A stretch of DNA of 64,000 bases from UBA2040 sp963977135 (GTDB lineage: Bacteria; Bacteroidota; Bacteroidia; Flavobacteriales_D; Crocinitomicaceae): positions 434,001 to 498,000 of the forward strand of contig CAXBNN010000002.1 in the NCBI GenBank assembly GCA_963977135.1. The letters are read 5' to 3'. The stretch's first letter is position 1. The number at the start of each line of letters is the position of its first letter. Made by a program: the position numbers and the translations under genes. Below, piece by piece: positions 34,474-44,048 of this stretch. Below the pieces are notes generated by a model. The model ran no database searches. It was not told where the DNA came from and was given only the letters and a program-made list of their open reading frames with translations.

Positions 34474-35058
34474 TTAATTTTTATTTCGACGGAAAATTCC
34501 GCCTTCCTCTTTTTTCTTCTTTTGGTTTTTTGAAACATTCCATTTGCTTTCATTGATCATTACGTACCGAAGAGAAATGAAAAGTGTATTGGTTGGAAAA
34601 TCAAACTGTGGATCAGATAAAAAATGAAATCCTGTTTGTAAATGAAACTGTTGAAGTTTATATCCAATTACTGGAGCGACCCCAAAACGATAATTATAAA
34701 AATCAGTTCGGCAAACAATGTTCGCACCATAGGTTAAATCCAAACGACCCAATTTAAACCAATAACCGACATCGTAGCCAAGTACATTTTCTAAAAAATT
34801 ATAATTGGCGCCTAAACGAACTGCGTGTGTTTTTGGTTTTTTCCAAGTTACCCGTTTCCATTGTTTCTCGCCACCAATTTCCAAAACCATGAATTTACCT
34901 CTTTGCACACCAATATATGGTCCAGATTTGGTGACATTCACTTTTTTGATATTGAAAATATTGTCGAGAGGTTGAATCCTAACGACATCAAAAACTTCTT
35001 TCTGAGACCAGACAAAGGCTGACAAAAAACAAAAAAGTGAAACGAGAATCTTACTCAT
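34474..35058 (-). CDS. Secreted/outer-membrane protein, function unknown
   Basis: A 194-residue protein with signal peptide MSKILVSLFCFLSAFVWSQ and a body of short alternating beta-strands (GYDVGYWFKLGRLDLTYGAN, FRFGVAPVIGYKL-like), suggesting a small barrel or beta-rich envelope protein. The C-terminus is strongly basic (KKKKEEGGIFRRNKN), unusual for a barrel end. It starts within the last 8 bases of the cvpA-like gene, so the two are translationally linked. The start at 35058 is chosen for the signal peptide. Confidence 0.55.
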   Translation of the reverse strand: MSKILVSLFCFLSAFVWSQKEVFDVVRIQPLDNIFNIKKVNVTKSGPYIGVQRGKFMVLEIGGEKQWKRVTWKKPKTHAVRLGANYNFLENVLGYDVGYWFKLGRLDLTYGANIVCRTDFYNYRFGVAPVIGYKLQQFHLQTGFHFLSDPQFDFPTNTLFISLRYVMINESKWNVSKNQKKKKEEGGIFRRNKN

Positions 35059-35683
35059 ATTTTTTATAGATATCGTACAATTCAATTGCATCTTTTGGCT
35101 CCATGCCCAAACTATCTGCAATTTCTTTTGCTCGGAAAACTTGTTGAACTGTCAAGCCTGTACTATCCGATTCAGGCTTTAACGCATTTTCTATAAAAAT
35201 AGTACTTGTTCGAAGTCCTGGCACAGTATAAAGTCCTACGGCTTTAACTGGTTTGTACAACATCGAATCATCTCTGGATTCTTGAGAAATTAAATCATTT
35301 TTTTCGGAATACGATTCTACAACCGATAATAGAACACTTAGAATTAGCAACATTTTAATCGCGCCAAATACTAATCCACCCATTTTATTCATCGGACTTA
35401 GAGCGGTGATTTTTACAACTTGCTCAATTGCCTTTCCAGCAAAGAAAACAATTGCCCCAATTACCAGAAATGTAATTGTAAATGCCGCAGGAGATAAGTA
35501 AGGACTATCTGCCTCAAAACTCGTTGACAATTTTTCTGAAGCATAATCAGAGAAGTGAACTCCAGCATATATTCCTACAAAAAAAGCCAAGAGAGTAAAT
35601 ATCTCAATAATAAATCCTTTCTTAAAGCCTTTCCATGCAGCGTAAGCTAAAGGAACAAGCAAAACGATGTCGATAAAATTCAT
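35051..35683 (-). CDS. CvpA family inner-membrane protein
   Basis: A 210-residue protein with four predicted helices; the start MNFIDIVLLVPLAYAAWKGFKKGF is the CvpA signature (N-x-hD-hhhhhhhh-xx-GxxxG). CvpA was named for colicin V production and purF regulation in E. coli, and has also been linked to envelope stress; its mechanism is unknown. Overlaps the next gene by 8 bases. Confidence 0.9.
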   Translation of the reverse strand: MNFIDIVLLVPLAYAAWKGFKKGFIIEIFTLLAFFVGIYAGVHFSDYASEKLSTSFEADSPYLSPAAFTITFLVIGAIVFFAGKAIEQVVKITALSPMNKMGGLVFGAIKMLLILSVLLSVVESYSEKNDLISQESRDDSMLYKPVKAVGLYTVPGLRTSTIFIENALKPESDSTGLTVQQVFRAKEIADSLGMEPKDAIELYDIYKKYE

Positions 35684-35711
35684 GTACAAGAATACGTAAA
35701 GAAGTTCACAA

Positions 35712-35748
35712 AAAAACGGCTTTAGAAAAAAGTTCTAAAGCCGTTTTT
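35712..35748. terminator. Bidirectional-type intrinsic terminator after the YceI gene
   Basis: AAAAACGGCTTTAGAA and TTCTAAAGCCGTTTTT are perfectly complementary 16-base arms around a 5-base loop. It follows the YceI-like gene on the minus strand and precedes cvpA. Confidence 0.85.
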
Positions 35749-35768
35749 GTTAATGTGTTCTATGCTAA

Positions 35769-36401
35769 TTAATCACAATCAGATTTCAATGTAGTACTAA
35801 ACATCAAATCAACTTCTGACCATAATTTAGACTTCCCATCAGTACTTGTGTGAAGGTCTTTGCAAATTGTATTCAAAGCGTTGATTGCTGGAATAGCGTC
35901 CCAAGCCGCTACATCAATTGTCGATGTAAAATCAAATTTACCATCTTCAAAGGTATATTTTCCATTTACCGGCTTCGTCATTCCGTTCATCGTAACATCA
36001 AGTACTGCATCTCCATTTTCACCTAAACTCACAACTTTACCTGTCAATTGCTCAGTAGAAATAGTTCCGAAGAAGTGTTTCATAATTTTACCATCTCTTT
36101 CCTCATTTTGCGAGTTTATTGAAGAAATAGGAATAGAAAAACTTAAACTTGATAATAACATCATCGCATCGTCCGACTCTAATGTCCCGTCAACATTGAT
36201 TTCAGCAAAAGTTCCCTTGACAGGTGCCTTTTCAGTGAATTTAAATGCCGTCCACTCCATTGTTGTTGAACCCGGATTATAAGAGTAAAAACAAGTTGGG
36301 CTCTCATCCTCGGTTTCTACTGTTGGTGTTGTTTCATCTGCACATCCTACTAGCAAAATCGCTGCAGAAAAAGCAATTGCAATATTTTTAAATTTTTTCA
36401 T
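35769..36401 (-). CDS. YceI-like domain lipoprotein
   Basis: A 210-residue lipoprotein (lipobox LLVGC after MKKFKNIAIAFSAAI) with a YceI-like lipocalin-type barrel: TMEWTAFKFTEKAPVKGTF matches the family's first strands (W-t-a-f-K-t-g-v-G-t-F). E. coli YceI-type proteins bind polyisoprenoids; here the ligand is unknown. A second in-frame ATG lies 6 bases upstream and cannot be excluded. Confidence 0.82.
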   Translation of the reverse strand: MKKFKNIAIAFSAAILLVGCADETTPTVETEDESPTCFYSYNPGSTTMEWTAFKFTEKAPVKGTFAEINVDGTLESDDAMMLLSSLSFSIPISSINSQNEERDGKIMKHFFGTISTEQLTGKVVSLGENGDAVLDVTMNGMTKPVNGKYTFEDGKFDFTSTIDVAAWDAIPAINALNTICKDLHTSTDGKSKLWSEVDLMFSTTLKSDCD

Positions 36402-36526
36402 GATCATACGTTTTCTACTAAGTTAACAAGTATATTGCTTCTCCTGTTCGAAATCCTTAAGAATATTTGTGAAGAAAGCGTGTTTTTAACAATCCTTCTG
36501 ACAAGTGGAATGTGTACTTTTACGCC

Positions 36527-36889
36527 GTGGATTACGAAATTGAAATACGCTTTCAGAAATTAAAAACCCATTTGGAAACCCAATTTGGGGAAGGAATGGA
36601 TGTTCAAGCAATTCTATTCCTTATTGGAGTTGATGAATTTGGTTCTGGACATCGCACTTTTTCCAAACAGGAAAAAACAGACTTGCTACACATTGCGATA
36701 TGCACTTTGCTGGAGCCTATGGGTTATTATGAATTCATCGAACGTGATGCCGAAAATTGGCCACATTTCAAATTAATCAAACCACTTCCTCCATTAAATG
36801 ATAGAGAACAGCAGCATCTTATGAAAGAAGCTATGCTAGATTACTTCATTGCAAATGGAATTTATAAGGAAGAATTGAATTCAAACTGA
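36527..36889 (+). CDS. Conserved hypothetical cytosolic protein
   Basis: About 120 residues, no signal peptide and no membrane helix; mixed alpha/beta with a conserved-looking FLIGVDEFGSGHRTFSKQEK. I do not recognise a named family. The frame is open from a GTG at 36512, but the bases TACTTTTA at 36515 resemble a -7 promoter box (one mismatch), followed by CGCC and a GTG at 36527, the same layout as at 9535. I therefore prefer the start at 36527. Its stop is 37 bases before rseP. Confidence 0.6.
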   Translation: MDYEIEIRFQKLKTHLETQFGEGMDVQAILFLIGVDEFGSGHRTFSKQEKTDLLHIAICTLLEPMGYYEFIERDAENWPHFKLIKPLPPLNDREQQHLMKEAMLDYFIANGIYKEELNSN

Positions 36890-36926
36890 AAACTTATCTT
36901 TACACCTTTATTTATTAAAATTTAGA

Positions 36927-38267
36927 ATGGACATCCTTATTCAAGCCGCACAACTTTTACTTTCACTATCTATTTTAGTAGTATTGCACGAGTTCGGTCA
37001 CTTTATACCTGCTAAAATATTCAAAACACGAGTTGAAAAATTCTACCTTTTCTTTGATTGGAAATTTTCAATTTTTAAGAAAAAAATCGGTGAAACGGAA
37101 TGGGGAATTGGTTGGTTGCCTTTGGGCGGTTATGTGAAAATTTCCGGAATGGTAGATGAGTCAATGGACACTGAACAAATGGCTCAGCCAGCTCAACCAT
37201 GGGAATTTCGGGCAAAACCAGCTTGGCAGCGTTTGATTATTATGCTTGGTGGTGTAACTGTAAATCTAATCCTTGGTTGCTTGATATACATTTTGGTCAT
37301 CTTTACTTATGGTGTGGAGAAAATGAATCCAAACGATGTTACTGCTGGTCTTTCGGTAACTCCAATGCTGGAAAAATACGGATTTCAAACTGGAGATGTC
37401 GTTCTAAAAGCTGGAGACAAAGTAATAGACAATGCTAAAGATGTGAACAAGGAAATTATGCTTCGTGGAGCAAGAACCTTCGTTGTGAAACATCAAGATG
37501 GGAAGACAGAAAATTTAACCTTGCCTGAAGACATCGACTACAATTTATTCAAGTCAGGAGCAATGGTTCCCTTTAATTTCCGAATGAAAAGCAATGTCGT
37601 TGATTCTATTTTACCAAAATCGAAATCGAATGCAAATGGGATTTTAAAGAAAGGCGATATACTGCTTAATATTGGGTCTCACGATATTGAGTATTTTGAT
37701 CAAACTGTCTCTGCTCTTTATGAAAACAAAGGTAAAAAGGTAGATATTACCATTGCCCGCGGAAATGACACCCTGGTCAAAAACATAATGGTATCTAAAG
37801 AAGGCACAATTGGTTTTGCGCCAAAAGATGCAAACTACGATCTTGACACGAATAAACTACAACTAGTTAATTATAGTTTCGGACAAAGTATTTCTGAAGG
37901 AACCTCATATGGGATTCAAACTTTAAAAGATTATGCGTCCCAATTGAAATATATCTTCACCAAAAAAGGAGCGAGTTCTATTGGTGGATTTGGAGCTATT
38001 GGAAAACTCTTCCCTCCAACTTGGGATTGGCAAATCTTTTGGTTGAATACGGCATTAATTTCTATCATCTTAGCTTTCATGAATATTTTACCAATTCCAG
38101 CTTTGGATGGTGGCCACGTCGTTTTCTTACTCTATGAAATTGTTACTGGTAAGGAGGCACCTCAAAAAGTTCTTGAATATGCACAGTACGTTGGATTTGC
38201 TATTTTGTTGACGCTCATGGTCTACGCAAATGGAAACGATATCTACAAAGCTATTTTTGGCAGCTAA
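36927..38267 (+). CDS. rseP: Site-2 intramembrane metalloprotease RseP
   Basis: Cleaves transmembrane anti-sigma factors and remnant signal peptides inside the inner membrane. The zinc motif HEFGH is near residue 22 and the third ligand motif NILPIPALDGGH near 390. Two PDZ-like regions lie between (about 130-205 and 215-300), as in E. coli RseP (450 residues; here 446). The usual neighbours dxr and bamA are absent from this window. It follows the small hypothetical gene by 37 bases. Confidence 0.96.
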   Translation: MDILIQAAQLLLSLSILVVLHEFGHFIPAKIFKTRVEKFYLFFDWKFSIFKKKIGETEWGIGWLPLGGYVKISGMVDESMDTEQMAQPAQPWEFRAKPAWQRLIIMLGGVTVNLILGCLIYILVIFTYGVEKMNPNDVTAGLSVTPMLEKYGFQTGDVVLKAGDKVIDNAKDVNKEIMLRGARTFVVKHQDGKTENLTLPEDIDYNLFKSGAMVPFNFRMKSNVVDSILPKSKSNANGILKKGDILLNIGSHDIEYFDQTVSALYENKGKKVDITIARGNDTLVKNIMVSKEGTIGFAPKDANYDLDTNKLQLVNYSFGQSISEGTSYGIQTLKDYASQLKYIFTKKGASSIGGFGAIGKLFPPTWDWQIFWLNTALISIILAFMNILPIPALDGGHVVFLLYEIVTGKEAPQKVLEYAQYVGFAILLTLMVYANGNDIYKAIFGS

Positions 38268-38355
38268 GTCTTAGCGCGGCATAGATCGTATTTTTCTCTT
38301 GTAAATCTGGCATAGTTGTAGTACATTGGTTATCCAAAAACTTAAAACTTGCATC

Positions 38356-39030
38356 ATGAAAAAACTTATTTTTTCGGCATTAGCATGCCTTACGGTACTT
38401 TTTACCTCTTTCGGTCAATTTAAAGAAGGTCATATAAAATATGATTTAGAAATTAATATGGACCCTGATGATCCATCGGCAGAAATGATGTCCACTATGA
38501 TGGAAGGATCTACATTAGATATCTATTTCCAGAATCAAAATTCTCGTTCTGAAATTCAGATGGGTAAAATGATGAAAATGGTCGTTGTGGTTGAGGCTGA
38601 ATCAGGAAATACACTTACATTGATGTCTGGATTATTTGGTAAAAAAGCTATTCAAGCCAATATCAATGATGATGATTTAGGGAATAAAGATGAGGAATTG
38701 GATTATGAGATTAAACTCGTTAACGAAACGAAAACTATAATTGGTTACACTTGTAAAAAAGCAATTTTGACAAATAAACAAGACGGTACCGAGATGACAG
38801 CATGGTATACCGATGAGTTTAATGTATACAAAAAAGGGATTAATTTCATGCAAGAACAAATACCTGGAGCACCCTTGGAATTTGAAATGGATATGAATGG
38901 CCTTGGATTGAAAGTAACAGCTACAAACATTGAAAAATCATTGAGTTCTAAAGGCTTATTTGATTTGTCCGTTCCGAATGGATATGACATTACATCCCTT
39001 GATGAATTAAACAAAATGGGAGGTCAGTAA
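38356..39030 (+). CDS. Secreted protein, DUF4412-like
   Basis: A 224-residue protein with signal peptide (ending FTSFGQ) and a single domain that begins EGHIKYDLEINMDPDD and contains CKKAILTNKQDGTEMTAWYTDE near 140-160, which resembles DUF4412/GLPGLI-like secreted proteins. A Met-rich patch (EMMSTMMEGS, KMMKMVV) is notable. The start at 38356 is preferred over an in-frame upstream codon. Function unknown; followed by a strong terminator. Confidence 0.65.
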   Translation: MKKLIFSALACLTVLFTSFGQFKEGHIKYDLEINMDPDDPSAEMMSTMMEGSTLDIYFQNQNSRSEIQMGKMMKMVVVVEAESGNTLTLMSGLFGKKAIQANINDDDLGNKDEELDYEIKLVNETKTIIGYTCKKAILTNKQDGTEMTAWYTDEFNVYKKGINFMQEQIPGAPLEFEMDMNGLGLKVTATNIEKSLSSKGLFDLSVPNGYDITSLDELNKMGGQ

Positions 39031-39044
39031 AAAAAAGGTTTGAA

Positions 39045-39082
39045 CAAAAAAAGCGTCTTGAATTAACCGAGACGCTTTTTTT
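39045..39082 (+). terminator. Intrinsic terminator
   Basis: AAGCGTCT and AGACGCTT form the stem, flanked by A and T runs; the loop is 11 bases. It is very similar in stem and loop to the terminator after rpmA. Confidence 0.8.
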
Positions 39083-39097
39083 ATTTACTGTTTAAAA

Positions 39098-40651
39098 TTA
39101 TTTCAATTTCGAGAATTTCGTTTCTGTTATTCCTGATTCTTTGATTACTCGAACAACGTATTGCCCAGTCGATAAATCACTAATATTCAAAGGGATATTG
39201 TGTTCTCCAGCTGATAGATTGTTATCGAACAAAACAATTGATTCAGCTCCTGTCATATCGTAAGCCACAATTTTTACCCATTCGTTTTCAACCATTAATC
39301 TTATCGTAGTTTGATTAACACTTGGATTTGGATAAAGCAATAATTTCGCTTTCTCATCTTTCTCATTTTCATCAATTCCAAGATTACATGAGCCTAAAAC
39401 TGGATAGAAAGTTACGGTGTGTTCAAACAAGGTTTGAATTTCAACCGGGTCAACAACGAACCAATCCTTCAAAACTGATGCATAAACATCTCTAAAATCA
39501 ATTTGCATTGGAACGCCTGCTTGTCCTTGTAAAACATTTGGAATAGTTGGGTTTGCACCAATAATTTGAGCATTTAAACAAGACCCAAATAAAAACAATG
39601 GAGCCGCATCGCCGTGATCAGTTCCAAAACTTGCATTCGAAGCTATTTGTCTTCCAAACTCAGAGAAAGTCATACCTGCAACTCGGTTTGAAAGACCTAA
39701 AAGTTGCAAATCATCCTGGAATGCTGCAATTGCATCTGATAATGTTTTTAATAAATTGGCATGATCACCTGTTGTGGTTGCCATATCCACAGCTTGACCA
39801 TCATGGGTGTCAAATCCATTTATGTTTAATACATAAACTTTCGTTTCTAACCCACCCGAAATCATTTGCGCAACATATTGAAGTTGTTTCGCTAAAGGGT
39901 TATTTGGATCGTATAAAGTTGAAAGGGTGGTTCCTGCGTTAGCCGCGGCATTTACCTGACTTCCGTATGCATTCGCTTGTCCAATCATCGTTGTTATGAA
40001 CTCCATATTGGCACCATAATAGGTTCCATCGTTCAAGGCTGCGGAGGTTTGCAAGGAAAAAGTATCAAAAGGATTTTCTACGGAATGCGAGAAATTTCCC
40101 ATTATTCCTTGACAGGTTGCCGATACTTCGTAACCCATTGTAATCGCAAACGGATCTTCATAAGTTGAATTTGGATAAGCATCAGGAAAATTTGGATAAG
40201 CATTATCAAATGGTCGACCAATCCAACCTGTAGTATTTGCTGGATCCATCATTCCTGACGTCCAAATATCCATAGACCGGAAATGGGAGCGATTCTGCTC
40301 TGGATAACCAACATTTTGAATTACAGATAATCGTCCTGCATCAAACATGCTCTTCATTCCTGTCATGGCTGGGTGCAAACCAACAGCTGAAGTCAAAGGA
40401 AGAACTTGGGTTTCTGGAATTAATATATTTGAACGTTGAACTGATAAGTTAGAATATTGATCTCTTGGAATTACTGTGTTCAATCCATCATTTCCTCCAT
40501 TCAATCGAATAATAACCAAAACTCTGTTCTCTGCTACTTTTGCATAACCGAATAACTTCTTGTTTACGGCTTGCATTTTCATATTGTTCACTAGTAATGG
40601 AGTTGCTACTCCGGCTAATGATACGTTTTTTACAAAATGTCTTCTTTTCAT
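39098..40651 (-). CDS. DUF1501 protein with Tat-like signal and type IX sorting domain
   Basis: A 517-residue protein of the DUF1501 family, distantly related to the alkaline phosphatase/sulfatase fold. It begins MKRRHFVKNVSLAGVATPLL, a twin-arginine-like signal. Family motifs are LVIIRLNGGNDGLNTVIP near 44, NRSHFRSMDIWTSG near 120, INGFDTHDGQ near 285 and FSEFGRQIASNASFGTDHG near 325. The last ~80 residues are a T9SS type A sorting domain (LLLYPNPSVNQTTIRL). It sits 20 bases downstream of a DUF1800 gene; the two families nearly always co-occur. Substrate unknown. Confidence 0.9.
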   Translation of the reverse strand: MKRRHFVKNVSLAGVATPLLVNNMKMQAVNKKLFGYAKVAENRVLVIIRLNGGNDGLNTVIPRDQYSNLSVQRSNILIPETQVLPLTSAVGLHPAMTGMKSMFDAGRLSVIQNVGYPEQNRSHFRSMDIWTSGMMDPANTTGWIGRPFDNAYPNFPDAYPNSTYEDPFAITMGYEVSATCQGIMGNFSHSVENPFDTFSLQTSAALNDGTYYGANMEFITTMIGQANAYGSQVNAAANAGTTLSTLYDPNNPLAKQLQYVAQMISGGLETKVYVLNINGFDTHDGQAVDMATTTGDHANLLKTLSDAIAAFQDDLQLLGLSNRVAGMTFSEFGRQIASNASFGTDHGDAAPLFLFGSCLNAQIIGANPTIPNVLQGQAGVPMQIDFRDVYASVLKDWFVVDPVEIQTLFEHTVTFYPVLGSCNLGIDENEKDEKAKLLLYPNPSVNQTTIRLMVENEWVKIVAYDMTGAESIVLFDNNLSAGEHNIPLNISDLSTGQYVVRVIKESGITETKFSKLK

Positions 40652-40671
40652 AATTTCCTCTTTTCAGATAA

Positions 40672-42288
40672 TTAAATGGTTTGAAATTCAGCCATTTTAA
40701 ATAATCTTGATAATACTAACTCTACTCGAATTCGAACTGGATCCGCAACTGTAAGATTGTTCGGATCTGCTGTATAATCATTGTATTGTATCGTCCATTC
40801 GAAGTCTGGAAGACCATTTGTTAAAATCGCTTTTAAGATAATCTTGTCGGCTGTCCCCAAAGATTTTGGGCAAAACATATCGGCAATATCATCGATTACA
40901 CTAGGCGCATCGTTAGGAATGGACAAACCATTCACCACATTCAATGCATTTACCTTATAAAAATCTCCACCTACATCGATTCCACCATATTGAGTCAACC
41001 ATGTTGCAAGGTCGAATCGTCCTTTTAAGTATGTTGAATTCAACCACAATTTGTAATATGAGGGTGCTTGATAATAAGCCGTCCAACCACCAACGCTTGG
41101 AGGTGCCATATAACTTTGACCTAAAACTCCCGCGAACCAGTAAAGATTCAAATACATCTCGTAATTAGTAGGAACCGTATAGGATGGTGCCGATGAGGAT
41201 GCATTAAACCATGAAAAAACTGTTTCCATTGGACTTTTAATAAGCGCGCCACGTGCAGTAACATCATAGAAATGTTCGCTTTTTAATAACTGGTCCATTA
41301 CTGGAAGAATGTTGAAATTATTTGCCGTCAACGTTTGAGCCATTTCGGCAATAACATTATTTAAAACGCTCGTTGTCAAATCATAATTAACAAAATAGCG
41401 ATATAGTTTCTTGCAAATATATGTAGCACAAGATGGCTGTTGGAAAATGATATCTATGTAATTAGAATATTCATTTGCTCCTGCGCCGGCAACTGTTGCA
41501 TTTCCAAAATGGTAAGATAGTTGCTTTGTTGTTCCATCATGAAAACTTGAGAAAAACACAGAAACAGGTGAACCTAGAGTAGCACTCCGAAGCCCATCAA
41601 CTAAATAACCTGTAAATATTTTAGCCCCTTCTGCCACATCATCTTCAGTATATGTGGAATAATCTCCTGGACCAATTTGAGGTCCTTTTCCTAAAGTATA
41701 TAATTCTAATAATTCCCTTGAAAAATTCTCATTTGGCGAATAAACATTGTTTGATGCTCCATTAAGAAAAAGTAACATAGCAGGATCGATTGTTACATCC
41801 TTCACCATCTGCTTAAAATTGCCCAAGGCATGTGTTCTTAGAATATTTAAATAGTTGTACGTTGCTCGTGAATCAAATACTCCTTCAACGGCAAAGTGAT
41901 TTTGCCAAAACAAATTCATTTTTGCCGAAATGCTGAGGTCATTGGAATTCATTGTTTCCATTGTCCATGCCGCTAATGATTTATAACGAGCATTTTCGGT
42001 AGGCTGTGTATTTGGACCTGAATTATATGGGCTATTTACCCATGTAGTGCCAATTGGAGCAACCGCTTCATCAGGATCATATGCCAATGGAGGTGCAACG
42101 GCAGGAATGGTTAATAAAGATGCTACGGTAGCATTCATTCCATTCGTTACTGCGTCTTGAATTTGAGGGAAGGTTGGGCCGAACATGCATCTGCGAAGCA
42201 AATGAGCTGCTTCCGCTTTTGTCCAAGCTCCTGTATAAGGATTCATGTTTAAGGAAACAGGTTGGTCAACAATTACATCTGGAGTCAT
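40672..42288 (-). CDS. DUF1800 family protein (paralogue 1)
   Basis: A 538-residue protein. The family opening HLLRRCMFGPT is near residue 30, with NLFWQNHFAVEG near 125, FSRELLELYTLGKG near 190 and a C-terminal GGWTAYYQAPSYYKLW region near 410. No classical signal peptide is visible. It is almost collinear with the next gene upstream (paralogue 2, also 538 residues), so the pair arose by tandem duplication and has since diverged. Its stop is 20 bases from the DUF1501 gene. Confidence 0.9.
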   Translation of the reverse strand: MTPDVIVDQPVSLNMNPYTGAWTKAEAAHLLRRCMFGPTFPQIQDAVTNGMNATVASLLTIPAVAPPLAYDPDEAVAPIGTTWVNSPYNSGPNTQPTENARYKSLAAWTMETMNSNDLSISAKMNLFWQNHFAVEGVFDSRATYNYLNILRTHALGNFKQMVKDVTIDPAMLLFLNGASNNVYSPNENFSRELLELYTLGKGPQIGPGDYSTYTEDDVAEGAKIFTGYLVDGLRSATLGSPVSVFFSSFHDGTTKQLSYHFGNATVAGAGANEYSNYIDIIFQQPSCATYICKKLYRYFVNYDLTTSVLNNVIAEMAQTLTANNFNILPVMDQLLKSEHFYDVTARGALIKSPMETVFSWFNASSSAPSYTVPTNYEMYLNLYWFAGVLGQSYMAPPSVGGWTAYYQAPSYYKLWLNSTYLKGRFDLATWLTQYGGIDVGGDFYKVNALNVVNGLSIPNDAPSVIDDIADMFCPKSLGTADKIILKAILTNGLPDFEWTIQYNDYTADPNNLTVADPVRIRVELVLSRLFKMAEFQTI

Positions 42289-42404
42289 ATAAGTGTATTT
42301 TACTGGAAATGTACAATTTTATTTTTTTATTCGAAAAAAATAATGGACTCATTATTAATAGGTTTATGTTTAAAACCTTATTCACTTCATAAGTTTTTTC
42401 AATT

Positions 42405-44021
42405 CTATGCGGTTAAACTTTGAGCCATTTTAAACAATGAAGACACGACCAATTCAACTCGAATTCGAACAGGACCAGAAAAACCTGTAACACCTGGATT
42501 GGCTATATAATCGTTGTACTGTATCGTCCATTCAAAGTCTGGCAAACCATTTGTAAGGATGGATTTAAGGTTATCCTTTTCAGCTTGGCTAACAGGTTTC
42601 GGACAAAAAACTACGCATAAATCATCTATTACTGAAATGGCATCATTTGGTATTGACAAACCATCAACAAGGGTTAAAGCATTTAATTTGAATGAATTTC
42701 CGTTATAGGTCACGCCTGATTGTTGAGTGTATTTCGACGCTATTTCAAAACGATTATTCAAACTTGTTGAATTCAACCAAAGCTTATAATAGGATGGTGC
42801 TTGATAATATGACGTCCAGCCACCAACACTCGGTGGACGTAGATATTCTTGACCCAGAGCATCGCAATAGGAGTTAATTCTAATGTATTGCTTATAATCT
42901 GTATCTAAGTCAAATAAAGGTGCACTCTCAGAAGCATTCAGCCACGAATAGATATTGTCAATAGGGCTTTTTATCACTGCACCACGAACGGCTATATCAT
43001 AAAAATGTTGACTTTTTAATAGCTGAGTCATGACTGGCAAAATATTGAAATTATTCACCAATAATGTTTGTGCCATTATAGGTATTATTGTGTTCAACAC
43101 ATTGGTCGTCAAATCATAATTTACAAAAAACCGGTAGAGTTTTTTACAAATAAATGTGGCGCAAGCTGGATGCTGAAAAATAGTGTCAATGTAATATTCG
43201 TACTCAGCGGCTCCTAAGTCAGGAACTGTTGCAAAAGCAAAATGGTTGGATAAAGTTTTTAAAGATGTATCGTGTCTACTAGGAGTAAAGATAGATGCTG
43301 TGGTCGTTAATGTGTCGCTTCGATATCCGGTTATTTGCCAACCTGATAATATTTTTGCCCCAGCCGCTACATCATCTTCAGTATAAGTCGAATAGTCTCC
43401 TGGTCCGATTTGAACGCCCTTACCTAAAGTATATAACTCCAACAATTCGCGAGAATAATTTTCATTAGGTGAATTGCCAGTATTTGATTTACCATTCAAG
43501 AAAATTAACATGGCAGGATCTATCGTCATGTCTTTTATCAACTGACGGAAATTACCTAAAGCATGCGAACGTAATAACATCAAATAGTTATATGTAGCCC
43601 GCGAATCTCCAACGCTGTATAGCGCAAAATGATTTTGCCAGAACAAACACATTTTCTCAGATATATCGAAAGCAGTAGAATTTAATCTTTGATTCGTCCA
43701 AGCTTTCAACGACCGGTATCTTGCATTTTCAGTTGTCTGTGGATCAATTAAGTCATAAACGGTATTCACCCAAGTAGTTCCAAAAGGTGCCACAGCCTCG
43801 TCAGGATCGTAAGCTAAGGGTTGTGATGTTAGCGCTGGGATGGTCAACAAAGTCGCCACAGTATTATCCATTCCATTGCTCACTGCATTTTGGATTTGCT
43901 GAAAAGTTGGTCCGAACATGGTTCTTCGCAACAAATGTGCAGCCTCAGCAGCAGTCCATGCTCCAGTATATGGATTCATGCTTAAAGAAATGGGTTGACT
44001 AACAATTATATCTTCAATCAT
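42405..44021 (-). CDS. DUF1800 family protein (paralogue 2)
   Basis: 538 residues, same architecture as paralogue 1: NPYTGAWTAAEAAHLLRRTM at the start, CLFWQNHFALYS, YSRELLELYTLGKG and GGWTSYYQAPSYYKLW. Identity to paralogue 1 is clearly high in these motifs and in the C-terminal WTIQYNDY...RIRVELV region, and lower elsewhere. It is separated from paralogue 1 by 116 bases of very AT-rich DNA without a clear terminator. Function unknown; most likely works with DUF1501 at the cell surface. Confidence 0.9.
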   Translation of the reverse strand: MIEDIIVSQPISLSMNPYTGAWTAAEAAHLLRRTMFGPTFQQIQNAVSNGMDNTVATLLTIPALTSQPLAYDPDEAVAPFGTTWVNTVYDLIDPQTTENARYRSLKAWTNQRLNSTAFDISEKMCLFWQNHFALYSVGDSRATYNYLMLLRSHALGNFRQLIKDMTIDPAMLIFLNGKSNTGNSPNENYSRELLELYTLGKGVQIGPGDYSTYTEDDVAAGAKILSGWQITGYRSDTLTTTASIFTPSRHDTSLKTLSNHFAFATVPDLGAAEYEYYIDTIFQHPACATFICKKLYRFFVNYDLTTNVLNTIIPIMAQTLLVNNFNILPVMTQLLKSQHFYDIAVRGAVIKSPIDNIYSWLNASESAPLFDLDTDYKQYIRINSYCDALGQEYLRPPSVGGWTSYYQAPSYYKLWLNSTSLNNRFEIASKYTQQSGVTYNGNSFKLNALTLVDGLSIPNDAISVIDDLCVVFCPKPVSQAEKDNLKSILTNGLPDFEWTIQYNDYIANPGVTGFSGPVRIRVELVVSSLFKMAQSLTA

Positions 44022-44048
44022 AATCTAAATTGAATCTGGAATTTACAA

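Noticed and set aside
42289..42404. T-rich hairpin between the two DUF1800 genes as a terminator
   Set aside because: The pairing is almost all A-T with no stable stem, so it is not called.
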